A DNA stretch of 64,000 bases. Source: Pseudoduganella plicata (GTDB lineage Bacteria; Pseudomonadota; Gammaproteobacteria; Burkholderiales; Burkholderiaceae_D). This document shows positions 37,400 through 47,529 of the stretch, in pieces. Position 1 is the stretch's first letter. Each line of letters opens with the position of its first letter. The notes under the pieces are model-generated. The model was not told where the DNA came from, ran no database searches, and saw nothing but the letters and a program-made list of their open reading frames with translations. Position numbers and translations under genes: made by a program. The stretch covers positions 1,922,001-1,986,000 of the forward strand of contig NZ_CP038026.1 in NCBI RefSeq assembly GCF_004421005.1. The letters run 5' to 3'.

Positions 37400-37450
37400 A
37401 AGGAGCACAGCTCCTTGCCTGCGAAGCGGTGATGGCATGCATGCCATCAC
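37400..37450 (+). repeat. Paired-hairpin intergenic element, copy 2
   Basis: Hairpin 1 is AAGGAGC-ACA-GCTCCTT (37400-37416). Hairpin 2 is GTGATGGCATG / CATGCCATCAC (37429-37450), joined by a GCCTGCGAAGC linker. Compared with copy 1 (2892-2943), four stem positions differ by compensatory changes (C-G to A-T three or C-G to T-A, G-C to A-T). It starts 58 nt after the last base of the GNAT gene, exactly as copy 1 does after acnA. Confidence 0.75.
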
Positions 37451-37504
37451 TCCTCCCTGACCCCGGCACTTATCAAGCGCCGCGGCGACGCATAGGAACA
37501 GCAC

Positions 37505-38926
37505 TTACTGCCAGCCACCACCAAGAGCCTTGTACAACGTCACCTGATTCGTCGCCTTGGCCAGCCGCGCCGAAATCAGCCCCTGCTGCGCCGCATACAG
37601 GTTACGCTGCGACGTCAGCGACGTCTGGTATGCATCCGCGCCCTTCTGGTAACGTGCTTCGTAGATGCGGTAGCTCCTGGCCGATGCTTCGGCCAGTGCT
37701 GCCTGCGATGCTACCCGCTCGTCCAGCGTGCCCCGCTGCGCCAGCGCGTCCGCCACTTCGCGGAACGCCGACTGGATCGCCTTTTCGTACTGCGCCACGG
37801 CGATGTCGCGGTCGGCCTTCGCCACGGCCAGGTTGGCCTGGTTGGCGCCGCCCGAGAAAATCGGCAAGGTCAGTTGCGGCACGAAGCTCCACGCGCCCGA
37901 ACCGGCCTTGAACAGGCCGGAAAGCGCCGTACTGGCGCTGCCCGCGCTGGCCGTCAGCGAGATGCTGGGGAAGAACGCGGCACGAGCAACGCCGATATTG
38001 GCATTCGCGGCCTGCAGGCTGCGTTCGGCCGACAGCACGTCCGGACGGCGTTGCAGCACCGTCGATGGCACGCCGGCCGGCAGGTCCGCCAACTGCGTCG
38101 CCGACGTCAGCTCGCCCACCGGCAGCAGTTCGGCCGGCACCGGAGCGCCGGCCAGCAGCGCCAGCGCGTTCTGGTCCGCCGCGACCTGCGCCGTGTAGAC
38201 GGCCATGTCGTTGCGGGCCGATTCCACGCTTTGCTGCGCTTCGTACATGTCCAGGCCCGACGTGGCACCGGCCGCGAAGCGCCGGCGGCTCAGCTCATAG
38301 CTGATCTGCTGGCTCTTCAGCGTGTCCTGCGCCAGGCGCAGGCGCTCCTGGTCGGCGGCGAGCGTCAGCCACGCGTTGGCCACTTCGGCCACCAGCGTGA
38401 TCTGCTGCGCGCGGCGCGCTTCCTGCGTGCCCAGGTACTGCTGCAGGCCCGCCTCGGACAGGTTGCGCACGCGGCCGAACAGGTCCAGCTCATAGGCAGC
38501 CACGCCCAGGTTGGCGCTGTACTGGCGCGTGATGTAGCCGTCGCCCGTGGGGCTCATATTGTCCGGCACGCGCTGCGCCGTCTGCCCCACCGACGCGTTC
38601 ACCTGCGGCAGCTGCGCCGCGCTGGTGACGCGGTACAGGCCACGGGCCCGTTCGATGTTCAGGATCGATACGCGCAGGTCGCGGTTGTTCCCGATCGACA
38701 GTTCCACCAGCTTGCGCAGGCGGTCGTTGCCGATGAATTCACGCCAGCCGATATCGGCCGCTTCGCGCGCCTCTGTCGGCCGCGCGGCCGGCTGGTAGGC
38801 GTCGCCTTGCGGCCAGGCCGTCGTCACGGGCGCCGCGGGGCGCTCGTAGACAGGCGCCAGGCTGCAGCCGGCCAGCAGTGCGGCGATCGCCGCGGCGACT
38901 AAGCTCTTGTTCAACGTCTTGTTCAT
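37505..38926 (-). CDS. RND efflux outer-membrane lipoprotein (NodT/OprM family)
   Basis: A 473-residue TolC-like outer-membrane factor. Lipobox LLAGCSLAP (Cys at about 21), then two OEP repeats (about 60-260 and 270-470) with RPDVLSAERSLQAANANIGVARAAFFPS as the typical internal motif (given in parts: RPDVLSAER, ANANIGVARAAFFP). It forms the exit channel for the pump encoded upstream. One nucleotide separates its ATG from the transporter stop (TGATATG). Confidence 0.94.
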   Translation of the reverse strand: MNKTLNKSLVAAAIAALLAGCSLAPVYERPAAPVTTAWPQGDAYQPAARPTEAREAADIGWREFIGNDRLRKLVELSIGNNRDLRVSILNIERARGLYRVTSAAQLPQVNASVGQTAQRVPDNMSPTGDGYITRQYSANLGVAAYELDLFGRVRNLSEAGLQQYLGTQEARRAQQITLVAEVANAWLTLAADQERLRLAQDTLKSQQISYELSRRRFAAGATSGLDMYEAQQSVESARNDMAVYTAQVAADQNALALLAGAPVPAELLPVGELTSATQLADLPAGVPSTVLQRRPDVLSAERSLQAANANIGVARAAFFPSISLTASAGSASTALSGLFKAGSGAWSFVPQLTLPIFSGGANQANLAVAKADRDIAVAQYEKAIQSAFREVADALAQRGTLDERVASQAALAEASARSYRIYEARYQKGADAYQTSLTSQRNLYAAQQGLISARLAKATNQVTLYKALGGGWQ

Positions 38927-38927
38927 A

Positions 38928-41900
38928 TCAGTGTGCTTCCTTAACAACGATTGCATCCGTGCCACCGTTGGCCTTCGCGGTGCGGCTGGCGAACCAGCTG
39001 CGCACCAGCACGAAGAACACGGGCACGAAGAAGATGCCGAGGAACGTCGCCGTCAGCATCCCGCCCAGCACGCCCACGCCGATGGCGTTCTGCGAACCGG
39101 AACCGGCGCCGCTTGCCACGGCCAGCGGCAGCACGCCCAGGCCGAAAGCGATCGACGTCATCAGGATCGGACGCAGGCGCAGCTTGACCGCCTCCAGCGT
39201 CGCCTCGCGCAGGTCGCGGCCTGCTTCCTGCAGCTCCTTGGCGAATTCCACGATCAGAATCGCGTTCTTCGCCGACAGGCCGACCACCGTCAGCAGGCCC
39301 ACCTGGAAGTAGACGTCGTTCGACAGGTGGAAGCCCCAGGTGGCGATGACGGTACCCAGGATACCCAGCGGGATCACCAGCAGCACCGAAACCGGCACCG
39401 ACCAGCTTTCATACAGCGCGGCCAGGCACAGGAACACGATCAGGATCGAGATCGAGTACAGCTGCGTGGTCTGCGAGCCGGACTCGCGTTCTTCCACCGA
39501 CAGGCCGGTCCACTCGTAGCCGATGCCGGCCGGCAGTTGCGCCATCATCTTCTCGACTTCGGCCATCGCCACGCCCGACGATACGCCCGGAGCGGGACTG
39601 CCCTGCACGTTCACGGACGAGAGGCCGTTGTAACGCTCAAGGCGCGGCGATGCATACTTCCACTCGCCATGCGCGAACGCGGAGAACGGCACCATGTCGC
39701 CGGCGCCATTGCGCACGAACCACTTGTTCAGGTCTTCCGGCACCATGCGCGCATCGGCCTGGCCCTGCATGAACACCTTCTTCACGCGACCGCGGTCGAT
39801 GAAGTCGTTGACGTACGCCGAGCCCCAGCCGACCGACAGCACGCGGTTGACGTCCGCCACCGTCAGGCCCAGCGCAGTCGCCTTCTGCTGGTCCACGGTG
39901 ATCTTGTACTGCGGCGTATCTTCCTGGCCGTTCGGGCGCACGCCCACCAGCGCCTTGTTCTGCGAGGCCATGCCGAGCAGCTGGTTACGGGCCGCCATCA
40001 GCGCCTCGTGGCCCACGCCACCCTGGTCCTGCAGCTGCAGGTCGAAGCCGGATGCGTTACCCAGTTCCAGCACGGCTGGCGGGGCAAAGGCAAACACCAT
40101 CGCATCGCGCAGCTGCGAGAACGAACCCATGGCGCGGCCGACGATCGAGCCGACGCGGTTTTCCTTGCCACCGCGTTCGGACCAGTCCTTCAGCTTGACG
40201 AACGCGATACCGGTGTTCTGGCCATTGCCGCCGAACGAGAAGCCGGCGACGGCAAACACGGAAGCCACGTTGGCCTTCTCGTCCTGCAGGAAGTGCTGTT
40301 CCACCTTCTCGATGGTTTTCAGCGTGCGCTCCTGCGTGGCGCCTGTCGGCAGCTGGATCTGCGAGAACAGCACGCCCTGGTCCTCTTCGGGCAGGAAGGA
40401 AGTCGGCAGGCGCATGAACACGAATGCCAGTGCGGCCAGGATGACGGCATAGACGATCATCGAACGGCCGGTGCGGCGGATCATGCTGGCCACCCAGCCC
40501 TGGTACTTGTTGGTACCCGCCTCGAACTTGCGGTTGAACCAGCCGAAGAAGCCGCGATCGGTCATGTGGTGACCTTTCTCGACAGGTTTCAGGAACGTGG
40601 CGCACAGCGCCGGCGTGAAGACCATTGCCACCAGCACGGACAGCGCCATCGCCGAAACGATCGTGATGGAGAACTGCCGGTAGATGACGCCCGTGGAGCC
40701 ACCGAAGAACGCCATCGGCACGAACACGGCGGACAGCACCAGCGCGATACCCACCAGGGCGCCGGAGATCTGGCCCATCGATTTTTTCGTTGCCTCTTTC
40801 GGCGACAGGCCCTCGTCCGTCATGACGCGCTCGACGTTTTCAACGACGACGATCGCATCGTCGACCAGCAGGCCGATCGCCAGGACCATCGCGAACATCG
40901 TCAGCGTATTGATCGAGTAGCCGAACGCGGACAGGATGGCGAAGGTACCCAGCAGGACGACCGGCACGGCCATCGTCGGGATCAGGGTGGCGCGGAAGTT
41001 CTGCAGGAACAGGTACATGACGAGGAACACGAGCACGATGGCTTCGCCCAGCGTCTTGACGACTTCCTCGATGGACAGCTCGACGAACGGCGTCGTATCG
41101 AACGCGACGACGGCCTTCATCCCTTTCGGGAACAGCCTGCCCATCTCTTCGACGCGCTGCTTGACCGCTTCGGCGGTATCGAGCGCGTTGGCGCCGGTGG
41201 CCAGCTTGATGGCGATACCGGCGGCGGGCTTGCCGTTGAAGCGGGCGACCGTGTTGTAGTTCTCGCGGCCCAGTTCCATCTTCGCCACGTCGCGCAGGTG
41301 CACGGTGGCGCCGCTTTCCATCGTCTTCAGCAGGATCGCGCCGAACTGCTCGGCCGTCTGCAGACGGCTTTGTGCCGTCACGGTGGCGTTCAGCTGCTGG
41401 CCCGGGATGGCGGGCGCGCCGCCCAGTTCACCGGCCGAGACCTCGGCATTCTGCGCCTGCACGGCCGTCATCACGTCCGCCGGCGTCAGCTGGTAGCTTT
41501 GCAGCTTGGTCGGATCCAGCCAGATGCGCATCGCATACTGGGAGCCGAACAGCGTGACGTCGCCGACGCCGGCCACGCGCGACAGCGGGTCGACAACATT
41601 GGCGGCCACGTAGTCGCCCAGGTCGGCGTTGTTCATGCTGCCGTCCTCGGAGACGAAGCCCAGCACCATCAGGAAGTTCTTGGTGGCTTTCGAGACGACG
41701 AGACCCTGCTGCGTGACAGCGGTCGGCAGCAGCGGCGTGGCCAGCTGCAGCTTGTTCTGCACCTGTACCTGGGCGATGTCGGGATTGGTGCCGCTCCTGA
41801 ACGTCAGCGTGATGCTGATGCCACCGGTGGAATCGGACGACGACGACATGTAGCGCAGGCCGTCGATACCCTTCATCTTCTGTTCGATCACCTGCGTGAC

Positions 41901-42080
41901 GGCGTCTTCAACGGTCTTGGCCGAGGCGCCAGGGTACGAACCCGCGATCGAAATCGATGGCGGGGCGATGCTCGGGTACTGTGCGATCGGGAGTGTCTTG
42001 ATCGCCAGGACACCGGCGAGCATGATCACGATCGCGACCACCCAAGCGAAGATCGGGCGGTCGATGAAAAATCTTGCCAT
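38928..42080 (-). CDS. RND multidrug transporter (HAE1 family, AcrB/MexB-like)
   Basis: A 1,050-residue inner-membrane proton antiporter. Starts [18 protein letters not shown], the HAE1 hallmark. The proton-relay Asp pair lies in [16 protein letters not shown] (about 407-408). 12 TM helices and two periplasmic loops are implied by length; the C-terminal TM region has [11 protein letters not shown]. It pumps drugs, dyes or solvents via the adaptor and outer-membrane channel encoded on either side. Second gene of the operon, 24 nt after the adaptor. Confidence 0.95.
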   Translation of the reverse strand: MARFFIDRPIFAWVVAIVIMLAGVLAIKTLPIAQYPSIAPPSISIAGSYPGASAKTVEDAVTQVIEQKMKGIDGLRYMSSSSDSTGGISITLTFRSGTNPDIAQVQVQNKLQLATPLLPTAVTQQGLVVSKATKNFLMVLGFVSEDGSMNNADLGDYVAANVVDPLSRVAGVGDVTLFGSQYAMRIWLDPTKLQSYQLTPADVMTAVQAQNAEVSAGELGGAPAIPGQQLNATVTAQSRLQTAEQFGAILLKTMESGATVHLRDVAKMELGRENYNTVARFNGKPAAGIAIKLATGANALDTAEAVKQRVEEMGRLFPKGMKAVVAFDTTPFVELSIEEVVKTLGEAIVLVFLVMYLFLQNFRATLIPTMAVPVVLLGTFAILSAFGYSINTLTMFAMVLAIGLLVDDAIVVVENVERVMTDEGLSPKEATKKSMGQISGALVGIALVLSAVFVPMAFFGGSTGVIYRQFSITIVSAMALSVLVAMVFTPALCATFLKPVEKGHHMTDRGFFGWFNRKFEAGTNKYQGWVASMIRRTGRSMIVYAVILAALAFVFMRLPTSFLPEEDQGVLFSQIQLPTGATQERTLKTIEKVEQHFLQDEKANVASVFAVAGFSFGGNGQNTGIAFVKLKDWSERGGKENRVGSIVGRAMGSFSQLRDAMVFAFAPPAVLELGNASGFDLQLQDQGGVGHEALMAARNQLLGMASQNKALVGVRPNGQEDTPQYKITVDQQKATALGLTVADVNRVLSVGWGSAYVNDFIDRGRVKKVFMQGQADARMVPEDLNKWFVRNGAGDMVPFSAFAHGEWKYASPRLERYNGLSSVNVQGSPAPGVSSGVAMAEVEKMMAQLPAGIGYEWTGLSVEERESGSQTTQLYSISILIVFLCLAALYESWSVPVSVLLVIPLGILGTVIATWGFHLSNDVYFQVGLLTVVGLSAKNAILIVEFAKELQEAGRDLREATLEAVKLRLRPILMTSIAFGLGVLPLAVASGAGSGSQNAIGVGVLGGMLTATFLGIFFVPVFFVLVRSWFASRTAKANGGTDAIVVKEAH

Positions 42081-42104
42081 TATTGAGTTCTCCTGCCTGG
42101 CGGA

Positions 42105-43310
42105 TTAGTGGGCTGCCGGAGCAGCCGGTTTGGCCGAAGCGGTATTGGCGACGGCAGGTGCGACGGTTGCCGGTGCGCCCGGTTTCACCTTCTGCACGCC
42201 TTCGACGATGACGCGGTCGCCACTGGACAGGCCGGCCTTGACCAGCCACTTGTCGCCCAGCGTGCCCGTCGTCTGCAGCACGCGCTGCTCGACGATGCCT
42301 TGGCTGTTCAGCACCAGCGCGGTCGCTTCGCCCTTCGGATTGCGCGTCACGCCCTGCTGCGGCACGGCGATGGCATGCTCGTCGACGCCGTTTTCCACGA
42401 CCGCGCGCACGAACATGCCCGGCAGCAGGTCATGCTTCGGATTCGGGAACAGCGCGCGCAGCGTCACGTTGCCGGTGCCCGGGTCGACGCTGGCGTCGGC
42501 GAACTGCAGCTTGCCCGGCTGGGCATACGTGGTGCCGTCCGCCAGCTTCAGCGTGACCTTGGCCTGGCCGCCGGCCTGCTTGAAGCCGCCGGATTCGAGC
42601 TGACGCTTCAGGCGCAGCATCTCTTCGCTGGACTGCGTTACGTCAACGTAGATCGGGTCGAGCTGCTGCACGGTCGTCATGGCCGTGGCCTGGCCGGCCG
42701 TCACCAGCGCGCCAGGGGTCACGGTCGAGCGGCTGATGCGGCCGGAAATCGGTGCGCTGACCTTCGTGTATTCGACATTGATGCGGGCCGCTTCCAGCGC
42801 GGCCTGGGCCGATTCCACATCCGCTTTCGCCTGCGCGTTGGCGGCGATTGCGTCCTCATAATCCTGGCGGCTGACGCCTTCGATCTCCACCAGTTCCTTG
42901 TAGCGCGCCACCTTCGGGCCGGACGTCAGCAGGTTTGCCCTGGCGCGCGCCAGCGTGGCCTTGGCCTGGTTGTAGCTGGCCTGGTACGTGGCCGGATCGA
43001 TCTGGTACAGCGGCGTGCCGGCCTTGACGTCGGCACCTTCCGTAAACAGGCGCTTCTGGACGATGCCGCCCACCTGCGGGCGCACTTCGGCGACCAGGTA
43101 AGGCGACGTGCGGCCTGGCAGTTCGGTAATCACCGGCAGCGCCTGCGGCGCGACCGTGTAGACGCCGACCTGGGGCGGCGGCATCTGGCCGCCAGCGCCC
43201 GGGCCTGCGGCTTTCTTGTCGGAGTCGCAGCCGGCGGTCAGTGCCGCCGCGCATGCGAGGAAAAGGATGCCGGCCGACCGCAGCGGCGGGCTCGAGAGCG
43301 TGTGGTTCAT
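42105..43310 (-). CDS. RND efflux periplasmic adaptor (AcrA/MexA-like)
   Basis: A 401-residue membrane-fusion lipoprotein: lipobox LTAGCDS (Cys about 24), lipoyl halves VRPQVGGIVQKRLFTEGADVKAG (given as two parts: RPQVGGIV and EGADVKAGTPLY) and VEYTKVSAPISGRIS, coiled-coil hairpin between (about 100-165), beta-barrel and membrane-proximal domains. The start at 43310 gives the signal peptide directly; the ribosome site is weak. First gene of the efflux operon, preceded by a promoter holding a TetR-type operator. Confidence 0.94.
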   Translation of the reverse strand: MNHTLSSPPLRSAGILFLACAAALTAGCDSDKKAAGPGAGGQMPPPQVGVYTVAPQALPVITELPGRTSPYLVAEVRPQVGGIVQKRLFTEGADVKAGTPLYQIDPATYQASYNQAKATLARARANLLTSGPKVARYKELVEIEGVSRQDYEDAIAANAQAKADVESAQAALEAARINVEYTKVSAPISGRISRSTVTPGALVTAGQATAMTTVQQLDPIYVDVTQSSEEMLRLKRQLESGGFKQAGGQAKVTLKLADGTTYAQPGKLQFADASVDPGTGNVTLRALFPNPKHDLLPGMFVRAVVENGVDEHAIAVPQQGVTRNPKGEATALVLNSQGIVEQRVLQTTGTLGDKWLVKAGLSSGDRVIVEGVQKVKPGAPATVAPAVANTASAKPAAPAAH

Positions 43311-43346
43311 ACGGTCACTTTCTGATCTGAAGAGGGTGGTGCGAAT

Positions 43347-43364
43347 AGAATGAACGATCATTCT
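43347..43364 (-). promoter_or_regulatory. TetR-type operator inside the efflux promoter
   Basis: Perfect AGAATGA-N4-TCATTCT dyad, 37-54 nt upstream of the adaptor start. On the minus strand it lies between TTGTAT (-35) and TATTCG (-10, 18-nt spacer), or overlaps an alternative TTCTAT -10, so a bound repressor would block RNA polymerase. No second copy was seen near the TetR gene at 36092-36703. Confidence 0.6.
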
Positions 43365-43793
43365 AATACAAAACAGAAACAGCTGCACTTACTGACTCGT
43401 AAGTTATTTATCTGTCCGAAAGGAAAATGTCGGGTCGTGGACGTGGAGTGGGACGGCGCCGCGGTGGCGCGTCATCGACTGTGCTGCCACGGCCGGTTCT
43501 GCGGCCGGATGGCGATCGGGCGTCCGCCCGGCGTGGAAGAGATGCCAGTGATGTTGCCGCAATACAACGCAGCCCACCGGAAAGATGGTGCAGCAATCCT
43601 GCGCAGCCGGCACGGGGGCGGTGTCCGTCCATCCCGGAAGCTGGATTGACGGAGTGATATCAGGCATACCGCCCGCGCAAAGGCACCCGCAAGCTGCACG
43701 CCGGAAACAGACATCCGTCACCGATGCCAAGGGGGATCAGCGCATCAGTTTGTCCAGCGGCGCGCCAGGGGCAGTACCGCCGCGAGAGCGCCC
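43365..43793. other. Gene-free stretch
   Basis: About 430 nt between the efflux promoter and a lipoprotein gene. Short frames here lack ribosome sites and family features. No tRNA or clear terminator was seen. Confidence 0.6.
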
Positions 43794-44555
43794 TCAGGTC
43801 GCCGTCACCGGCGTAAAGTAAGTCGTCACACTCTGCAGATAGACGCCCGTGGCCGCCTCGAACCCGGAATCGATGCCGACATAGATCCACAGCTTGCCTT
43901 CCGCATCGGCCTTGACGGCGGGGCCCGTCACGTAACGGTACAGCTTGGCTGCGTACGGCGGGTTCTGCACGCAGGCCTGCCCGTTGGCCAGAGTGCCGAG
44001 GATGACGGACGTGGCGCCCGCGCCGGCCTGGTTGCCCTTGTCGACACTGAACTTGACCGTGCCGTTTTCCGTGACGGCTTTCGGCTCCGCAGGCGAGGCG
44101 CCGGCAACGACCCATACCGATTCGCCGGGCGAGCCGCCAACACCCATGCAGCCCGATGGCGCGTTGCTGAGCAGATTGACGGAATACGCGACCGTGTAGC
44201 TGGTGTTGGCGGCGAAGCCCGTCAGCTGCTTGCGCACGTACATGAACGCGTCGTCGCTGTTGTTGCGGGCGCTGAGGAACAGCGCTTTGCTCTCGGCAGC
44301 AAGCCCAAGGTTCAGGCTGGCGGTGGAGCGCTGCTCGGCCACCACTTCCGTGGGGGCCGTCTCAAGCGTGTAATCGCTGGTGCCCGCGACCCAGCCATCC
44401 ATGCCCTGCTTGAAGTCCGTCGTAAACTGGCGCGCCCCCGCGGTCGGGGTCGCGCCAGTGGGCGTATCGGCCGGATCGTCGTCATCGCCACCGCAGGCGG
44501 CCAGCAGGGCGAGGATTGCAGCGGATATTCCGGTTTTCCAGAGTCGGGTCATCAT
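43794..44555 (-). CDS. Exported lipoprotein of unknown function
   Basis: A 253-residue lipoprotein: lipobox ILALLAACGGDDD (Cys about 21) and an Asp/Thr/Pro-rich linker. The mature domain has a carbohydrate-binding-module-like start (FTTDFKQGMDGWVAGTSDY), then a beta-sandwich-type sequence with three Cys. Asp at +2 or +3 after Cys is not seen directly (Gly-Gly-Asp), so outer-membrane sorting is likely. AAAGG precedes the tandem ATGs. Monocistronic; no function known. Confidence 0.75.
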   Translation of the reverse strand: MMTRLWKTGISAAILALLAACGGDDDDPADTPTGATPTAGARQFTTDFKQGMDGWVAGTSDYTLETAPTEVVAEQRSTASLNLGLAAESKALFLSARNNSDDAFMYVRKQLTGFAANTSYTVAYSVNLLSNAPSGCMGVGGSPGESVWVVAGASPAEPKAVTENGTVKFSVDKGNQAGAGATSVILGTLANGQACVQNPPYAAKLYRYVTGPAVKADAEGKLWIYVGIDSGFEAATGVYLQSVTTYFTPVTAT

Positions 44556-44663
44556 GGCCTTTCTGTAGTGGGCAAAAGCCCTATTTTAGAAAGGAAAACA
44601 TTTCTCGAGTGACCAACTTGTAACCAGTTGTACAACCTGGACTGTAACGCTTCGCTGTAATTC

Positions 44664-46550
44664 TCACTTCCAGCTGCCCCGCAAGGCGGCAACCTCCTGC
44701 CGCAGCAGCTCCGGCGTCACCTGCGCCGGCGCCACCGGCACGCCGATCGCCAGCGCGAGGCGCGAACGCAGACCCTTGCGGAACGCGCGCTCCAGCAGGC
44801 TGTCGCTGCTGCGGCTGAGCAGGTGGCCCCACAGCCCGCGCAGCGCCATCGGAATCACGGGCACGTGCGAGCGCTCGACGATCTTCATGATGCCGCCCTT
44901 GAACTCATTCATCTCGCCCGTTGTCGTCAGGCGCCCCTCGGGGAAGATGCAGACCAGTTCGCCATCGTGCAGCGCGTGGGCGATATCGACGTATGCCTTC
45001 TCCAGCAGCCACGGGTCTTCCTTGGCCGGGGCAATGGGTATTGCCTTCGCCGTGCGGAAGATCCAGCCCAGCAGCGGCGTCTTGAAGATGCGGTGATCCA
45101 TCACGAAGCGGATCGGGCGCGGGCTGGCCGCGCCGATGACGATGGCATCGACGTAGCTGACGTGGTTGCAGACGAGGACCGCGGCGCCCTCCTCCGGGAT
45201 GCGGCCCTTCTCGATGACTTTCACCTTGTGCACCGTGTGGATCAACAGCCAGGCCAGGAAGCGCATCAGGAATTCCGGCACCAGCGAGAAGATATAGACG
45301 GCCACGAGCGCATTCATCACGGCCGTGGCCAGGAACAGCTCGGGGATCGTCAGGCCCTGGCCCAGCAGCAGGATCGCCACGCCGGCCGCGGCCACCATGA
45401 ACAGCGCGTTCAGGATGTTCATCCCGGCGATGGTGCGCGACAGGTGCCGCGGGTCGCAGCGCAGCTGGATCAGCGCGAACAGCGGCACGATGAAGAACCC
45501 GCCGAAGATGCCGATCATGACCACGTCCAGCAGGATGCGCCAGGCGCCGTGCTGCGCCAGCAAGCCGAAGGCGTCGACCGCGCTGGTGTTGGTATAGCCC
45601 TGGCTGGCGAAATACAGGTCGATGCCGAACAGCGACAGGCCGATGGAGCCGAACGGCACCAGGCCGATCTCCACCTTGTGGCCGGACAGCCTCTCGCACA
45701 GCAGCGAACCGACGCCGATCCCCAGCGAGAATACCGTCAGCAGCAGCACGAACACACTGTGGTCGCCATGCAGGTACGTCATCGCATACACGGGGAACTG
45801 GGCCAGCACCATCGCGCCGTAGAACCAGAACCACGAATTGCCCAGCATGGACAGGAACACGGAGCGGTTGCCCGCCGAATGCTTCAGGTTGCGCACCGTC
45901 TCCGTGAACGGATTCCAGGCGATGTTCAGGTCCGGCGCGGGTGCCGGCGTGACGGGGATGCCGTAACTGGCGATCAGGCCCAGCACCGCGAAGCCCACGG
46001 TGCCCGCCGCAACGAAGCCGATGCCCAGCGTCTGGTGCATGACGATGACGTCGCCGAACACCTGGCCGAGCAGGATGCCGACAAAGGTTCCCATCTCGAC
46101 GACGCCGTTGCCGCCGGTGAGCTCCTCGGGGCGCAGCTGCTGCGGCAGATACGCATATTTGACGGGGCCGAACAGCGTGGAGTGCGTGCCCATGGCGAAG
46201 ATGGCGAAGACGAGCAGCCACAGCGTGTGCGTCATCCAGCCCACGGCGGCAACGGCCATGATGGCGATCTCCAGCCATTTGACGAAGCGCACCAGCCGTG
46301 ATTTCTCGAACTTCTCGGCGACCTGCCCGGCCGTGGCCGAGAACAGTACGTATGGCAGGATGAAGAGGCCGGGAATCAGGTTCGTCACCAGGGATGGCGA
46401 CAGCGTCGTCCAGCTGGCGGCGTCGAACGTGAGGACGACGATCAGCGCCGTCTTGAACAGGTTGTCGTTGAACGCGCCGAGAAACTGCGTCCAGAAAAAC
46501 GGGGCGAAACGGCGCTGCGTCAGCAGCGAAAACTGGCTCGACTGGCTCAT
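44664..46550 (-). CDS. MFS transporter-acyltransferase fusion (LplT-PlsC-like)
   Basis: A 628-residue two-part protein. Residues 1 to about 420 form a 12-TM MFS domain like the lysophospholipid flippase LplT (FFWTQFLGAFNDNLFKTALI near the N-terminus). Residues about 430-628 are a PlsC-type acyltransferase with HX4D (NHVSYVD) and FPEGRLTTTG. It would import lysophospholipids across the inner membrane and re-acylate them, as the E. coli LplT/Aas pair does. It lacks the AMP-binding (acyl-ACP synthetase) third domain that completes Aas in some fusions. Monocistronic. Confidence 0.9.
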   Translation of the reverse strand: MSQSSQFSLLTQRRFAPFFWTQFLGAFNDNLFKTALIVVLTFDAASWTTLSPSLVTNLIPGLFILPYVLFSATAGQVAEKFEKSRLVRFVKWLEIAIMAVAAVGWMTHTLWLLVFAIFAMGTHSTLFGPVKYAYLPQQLRPEELTGGNGVVEMGTFVGILLGQVFGDVIVMHQTLGIGFVAAGTVGFAVLGLIASYGIPVTPAPAPDLNIAWNPFTETVRNLKHSAGNRSVFLSMLGNSWFWFYGAMVLAQFPVYAMTYLHGDHSVFVLLLTVFSLGIGVGSLLCERLSGHKVEIGLVPFGSIGLSLFGIDLYFASQGYTNTSAVDAFGLLAQHGAWRILLDVVMIGIFGGFFIVPLFALIQLRCDPRHLSRTIAGMNILNALFMVAAAGVAILLLGQGLTIPELFLATAVMNALVAVYIFSLVPEFLMRFLAWLLIHTVHKVKVIEKGRIPEEGAAVLVCNHVSYVDAIVIGAASPRPIRFVMDHRIFKTPLLGWIFRTAKAIPIAPAKEDPWLLEKAYVDIAHALHDGELVCIFPEGRLTTTGEMNEFKGGIMKIVERSHVPVIPMALRGLWGHLLSRSSDSLLERAFRKGLRSRLALAIGVPVAPAQVTPELLRQEVAALRGSWK

Positions 46551-46669
46551 GGGGGTCGGTCGGAGTTGAAAGAATCGACAACATACAGGACATCGGGCGC
46601 ACGAACAATGCTGCCGCGCATGGTATCGGTTTGCGATACCGCCACCGTCTACGCGCCGCTACGAAGGCT

Positions 46670-46815
46670 GCACGCGGCAGCTCGATGGCGATGCGCGCGC
46701 CGGCGGCGTGGCTTGCAACGATGAAGCTGCCGCCAGTGCCTGCACCCGCTCGCGCATGCCGCTGAACGGCGTGCCGCAGTCCTCGACGCGGATGCAGTAC
46801 ACGTGGAACCTGGAC
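46670..46815 (-). pseudogene. C-terminal remnant of a NarL-type sensor kinase
   Basis: Residues VEDCGTPFSGMRERVQAL followed, after a one-base slip at 46733-46734, by GGSFIVASHAAGARIAIELP match the G-box end of HisKA_3/NarX-like HATPase domains. Nothing upstream in this frame remains; the terminator at 46839 takes its place. About 50 residues only. Confidence 0.5.
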
Positions 46816-46838
46816 GACCGGATGAAATGGGACGAAAA

Positions 46839-46863
46839 AAAACCGGTGACAGGCACCGGTTTT
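46839..46863 (-). terminator. Terminator of the lipoprotein operon; ACCGGTGACAGGC hairpin
   Basis: Stem AAAACCGGTG / CACCGGTTTT (46839-46848, 46854-46863), loop ACAGG. On the minus strand eight U follow, giving a Rho-independent terminator just after the stop at 46873. Same module as the repeat at 8467-8528. Confidence 0.85.
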
Positions 46864-46872
46864 CAAAGGAGA

Positions 46873-47529
46873 TCAATACTGCTGCTGGTCTGTCTTGTAC
46901 TTCGCATCGTACGGACCGGCAGGCAGCCCGCGTCCCGCGCGCGCCACCGAGATGCCGTTGACGCTCTTGGCCAGCGGGATGTAGTTCGGCTTGGCCTTCT
47001 CGAACGCCGCCACGATCGCCTTGGCCAGCAGGCCGTTCTGGCCGCCCGCCGGGTCGTATGCCATCGTCTCGCTGTGCTTCCACAGTTCGTCGCCCGTCTT
47101 GCCGTTGCGCAGCGAGTAGCTCAGTTCCACCGTCGTCGTCGTCGAAATGACGGCGTATTTCGAGTCCCACCGTTCGATGACGACGTACAGCACCGCATCG
47201 GCGCCGAACAGCTCCGCCAGTTTCGGCGTGGCGCTGGCGTGCACCAGGTTGGCGTCGCCCAGGCCGTCGTCTTCCATCACGCGCTTGATCAGGTTGACGG
47301 GGAAGACGTAGTAGCCGCGTTCGGCGATGGGCTGCGAGATCGTCGACAGGAAGTAGTCGGGCGCGTCGACGTCGACGCTGCGGCTGACGACCGGCACCAC
47401 CAGCACCGAGCGCGGGTCCGCCTGGCGGAACGCCGTGTAGTCGTTGTGGGCCTGGGGCGGCGTGGCGCAGCCGGTGACGACGATGGCGACGGTCGCCAGG
47501 GCCAGGACGCGTTGCAGGATCGATTTCAT
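46873..47529 (-). CDS. DUF799 (GNA1162-like) lipoprotein
   Basis: A 218-residue lipoprotein, lipobox IVVTGCATPP (Cys about 21). Matches the DUF799 family represented by Neisseria GNA1162: SVLVVPVVSRSVDVDAPDYFLST, then GYYVFPVNLIKRVMEDDGL and a core resembling the TolB-N/CsgG-like fold. Last gene in a four-gene operon with ATGA overlap to the previous one. Probably part of an outer-membrane lipoprotein complex with the CsgG homologue (inference from conserved neighbourhood). Confidence 0.85.
   Translation of the reverse strand: MKSILQRVLALATVAIVVTGCATPPQAHNDYTAFRQADPRSVLVVPVVSRSVDVDAPDYFLSTISQPIAERGYYVFPVNLIKRVMEDDGLGDANLVHASATPKLAELFGADAVLYVVIERWDSKYAVISTTTTVELSYSLRNGKTGDELWKHSETMAYDPAGGQNGLLAKAIVAAFEKAKPNYIPLAKSVNGISVARAGRGLPAGPYDAKYKTDQQQY

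Noticed and set aside
38907-42086. Long open frame opposite the RND transporter
   Set aside because: Antisense shadow of a well-conserved gene.
43350-43649. 99-codon plus-strand frame upstream of the efflux operon
   Set aside because: Begins inside the TetR-type operator, lacks a ribosome site and family features.
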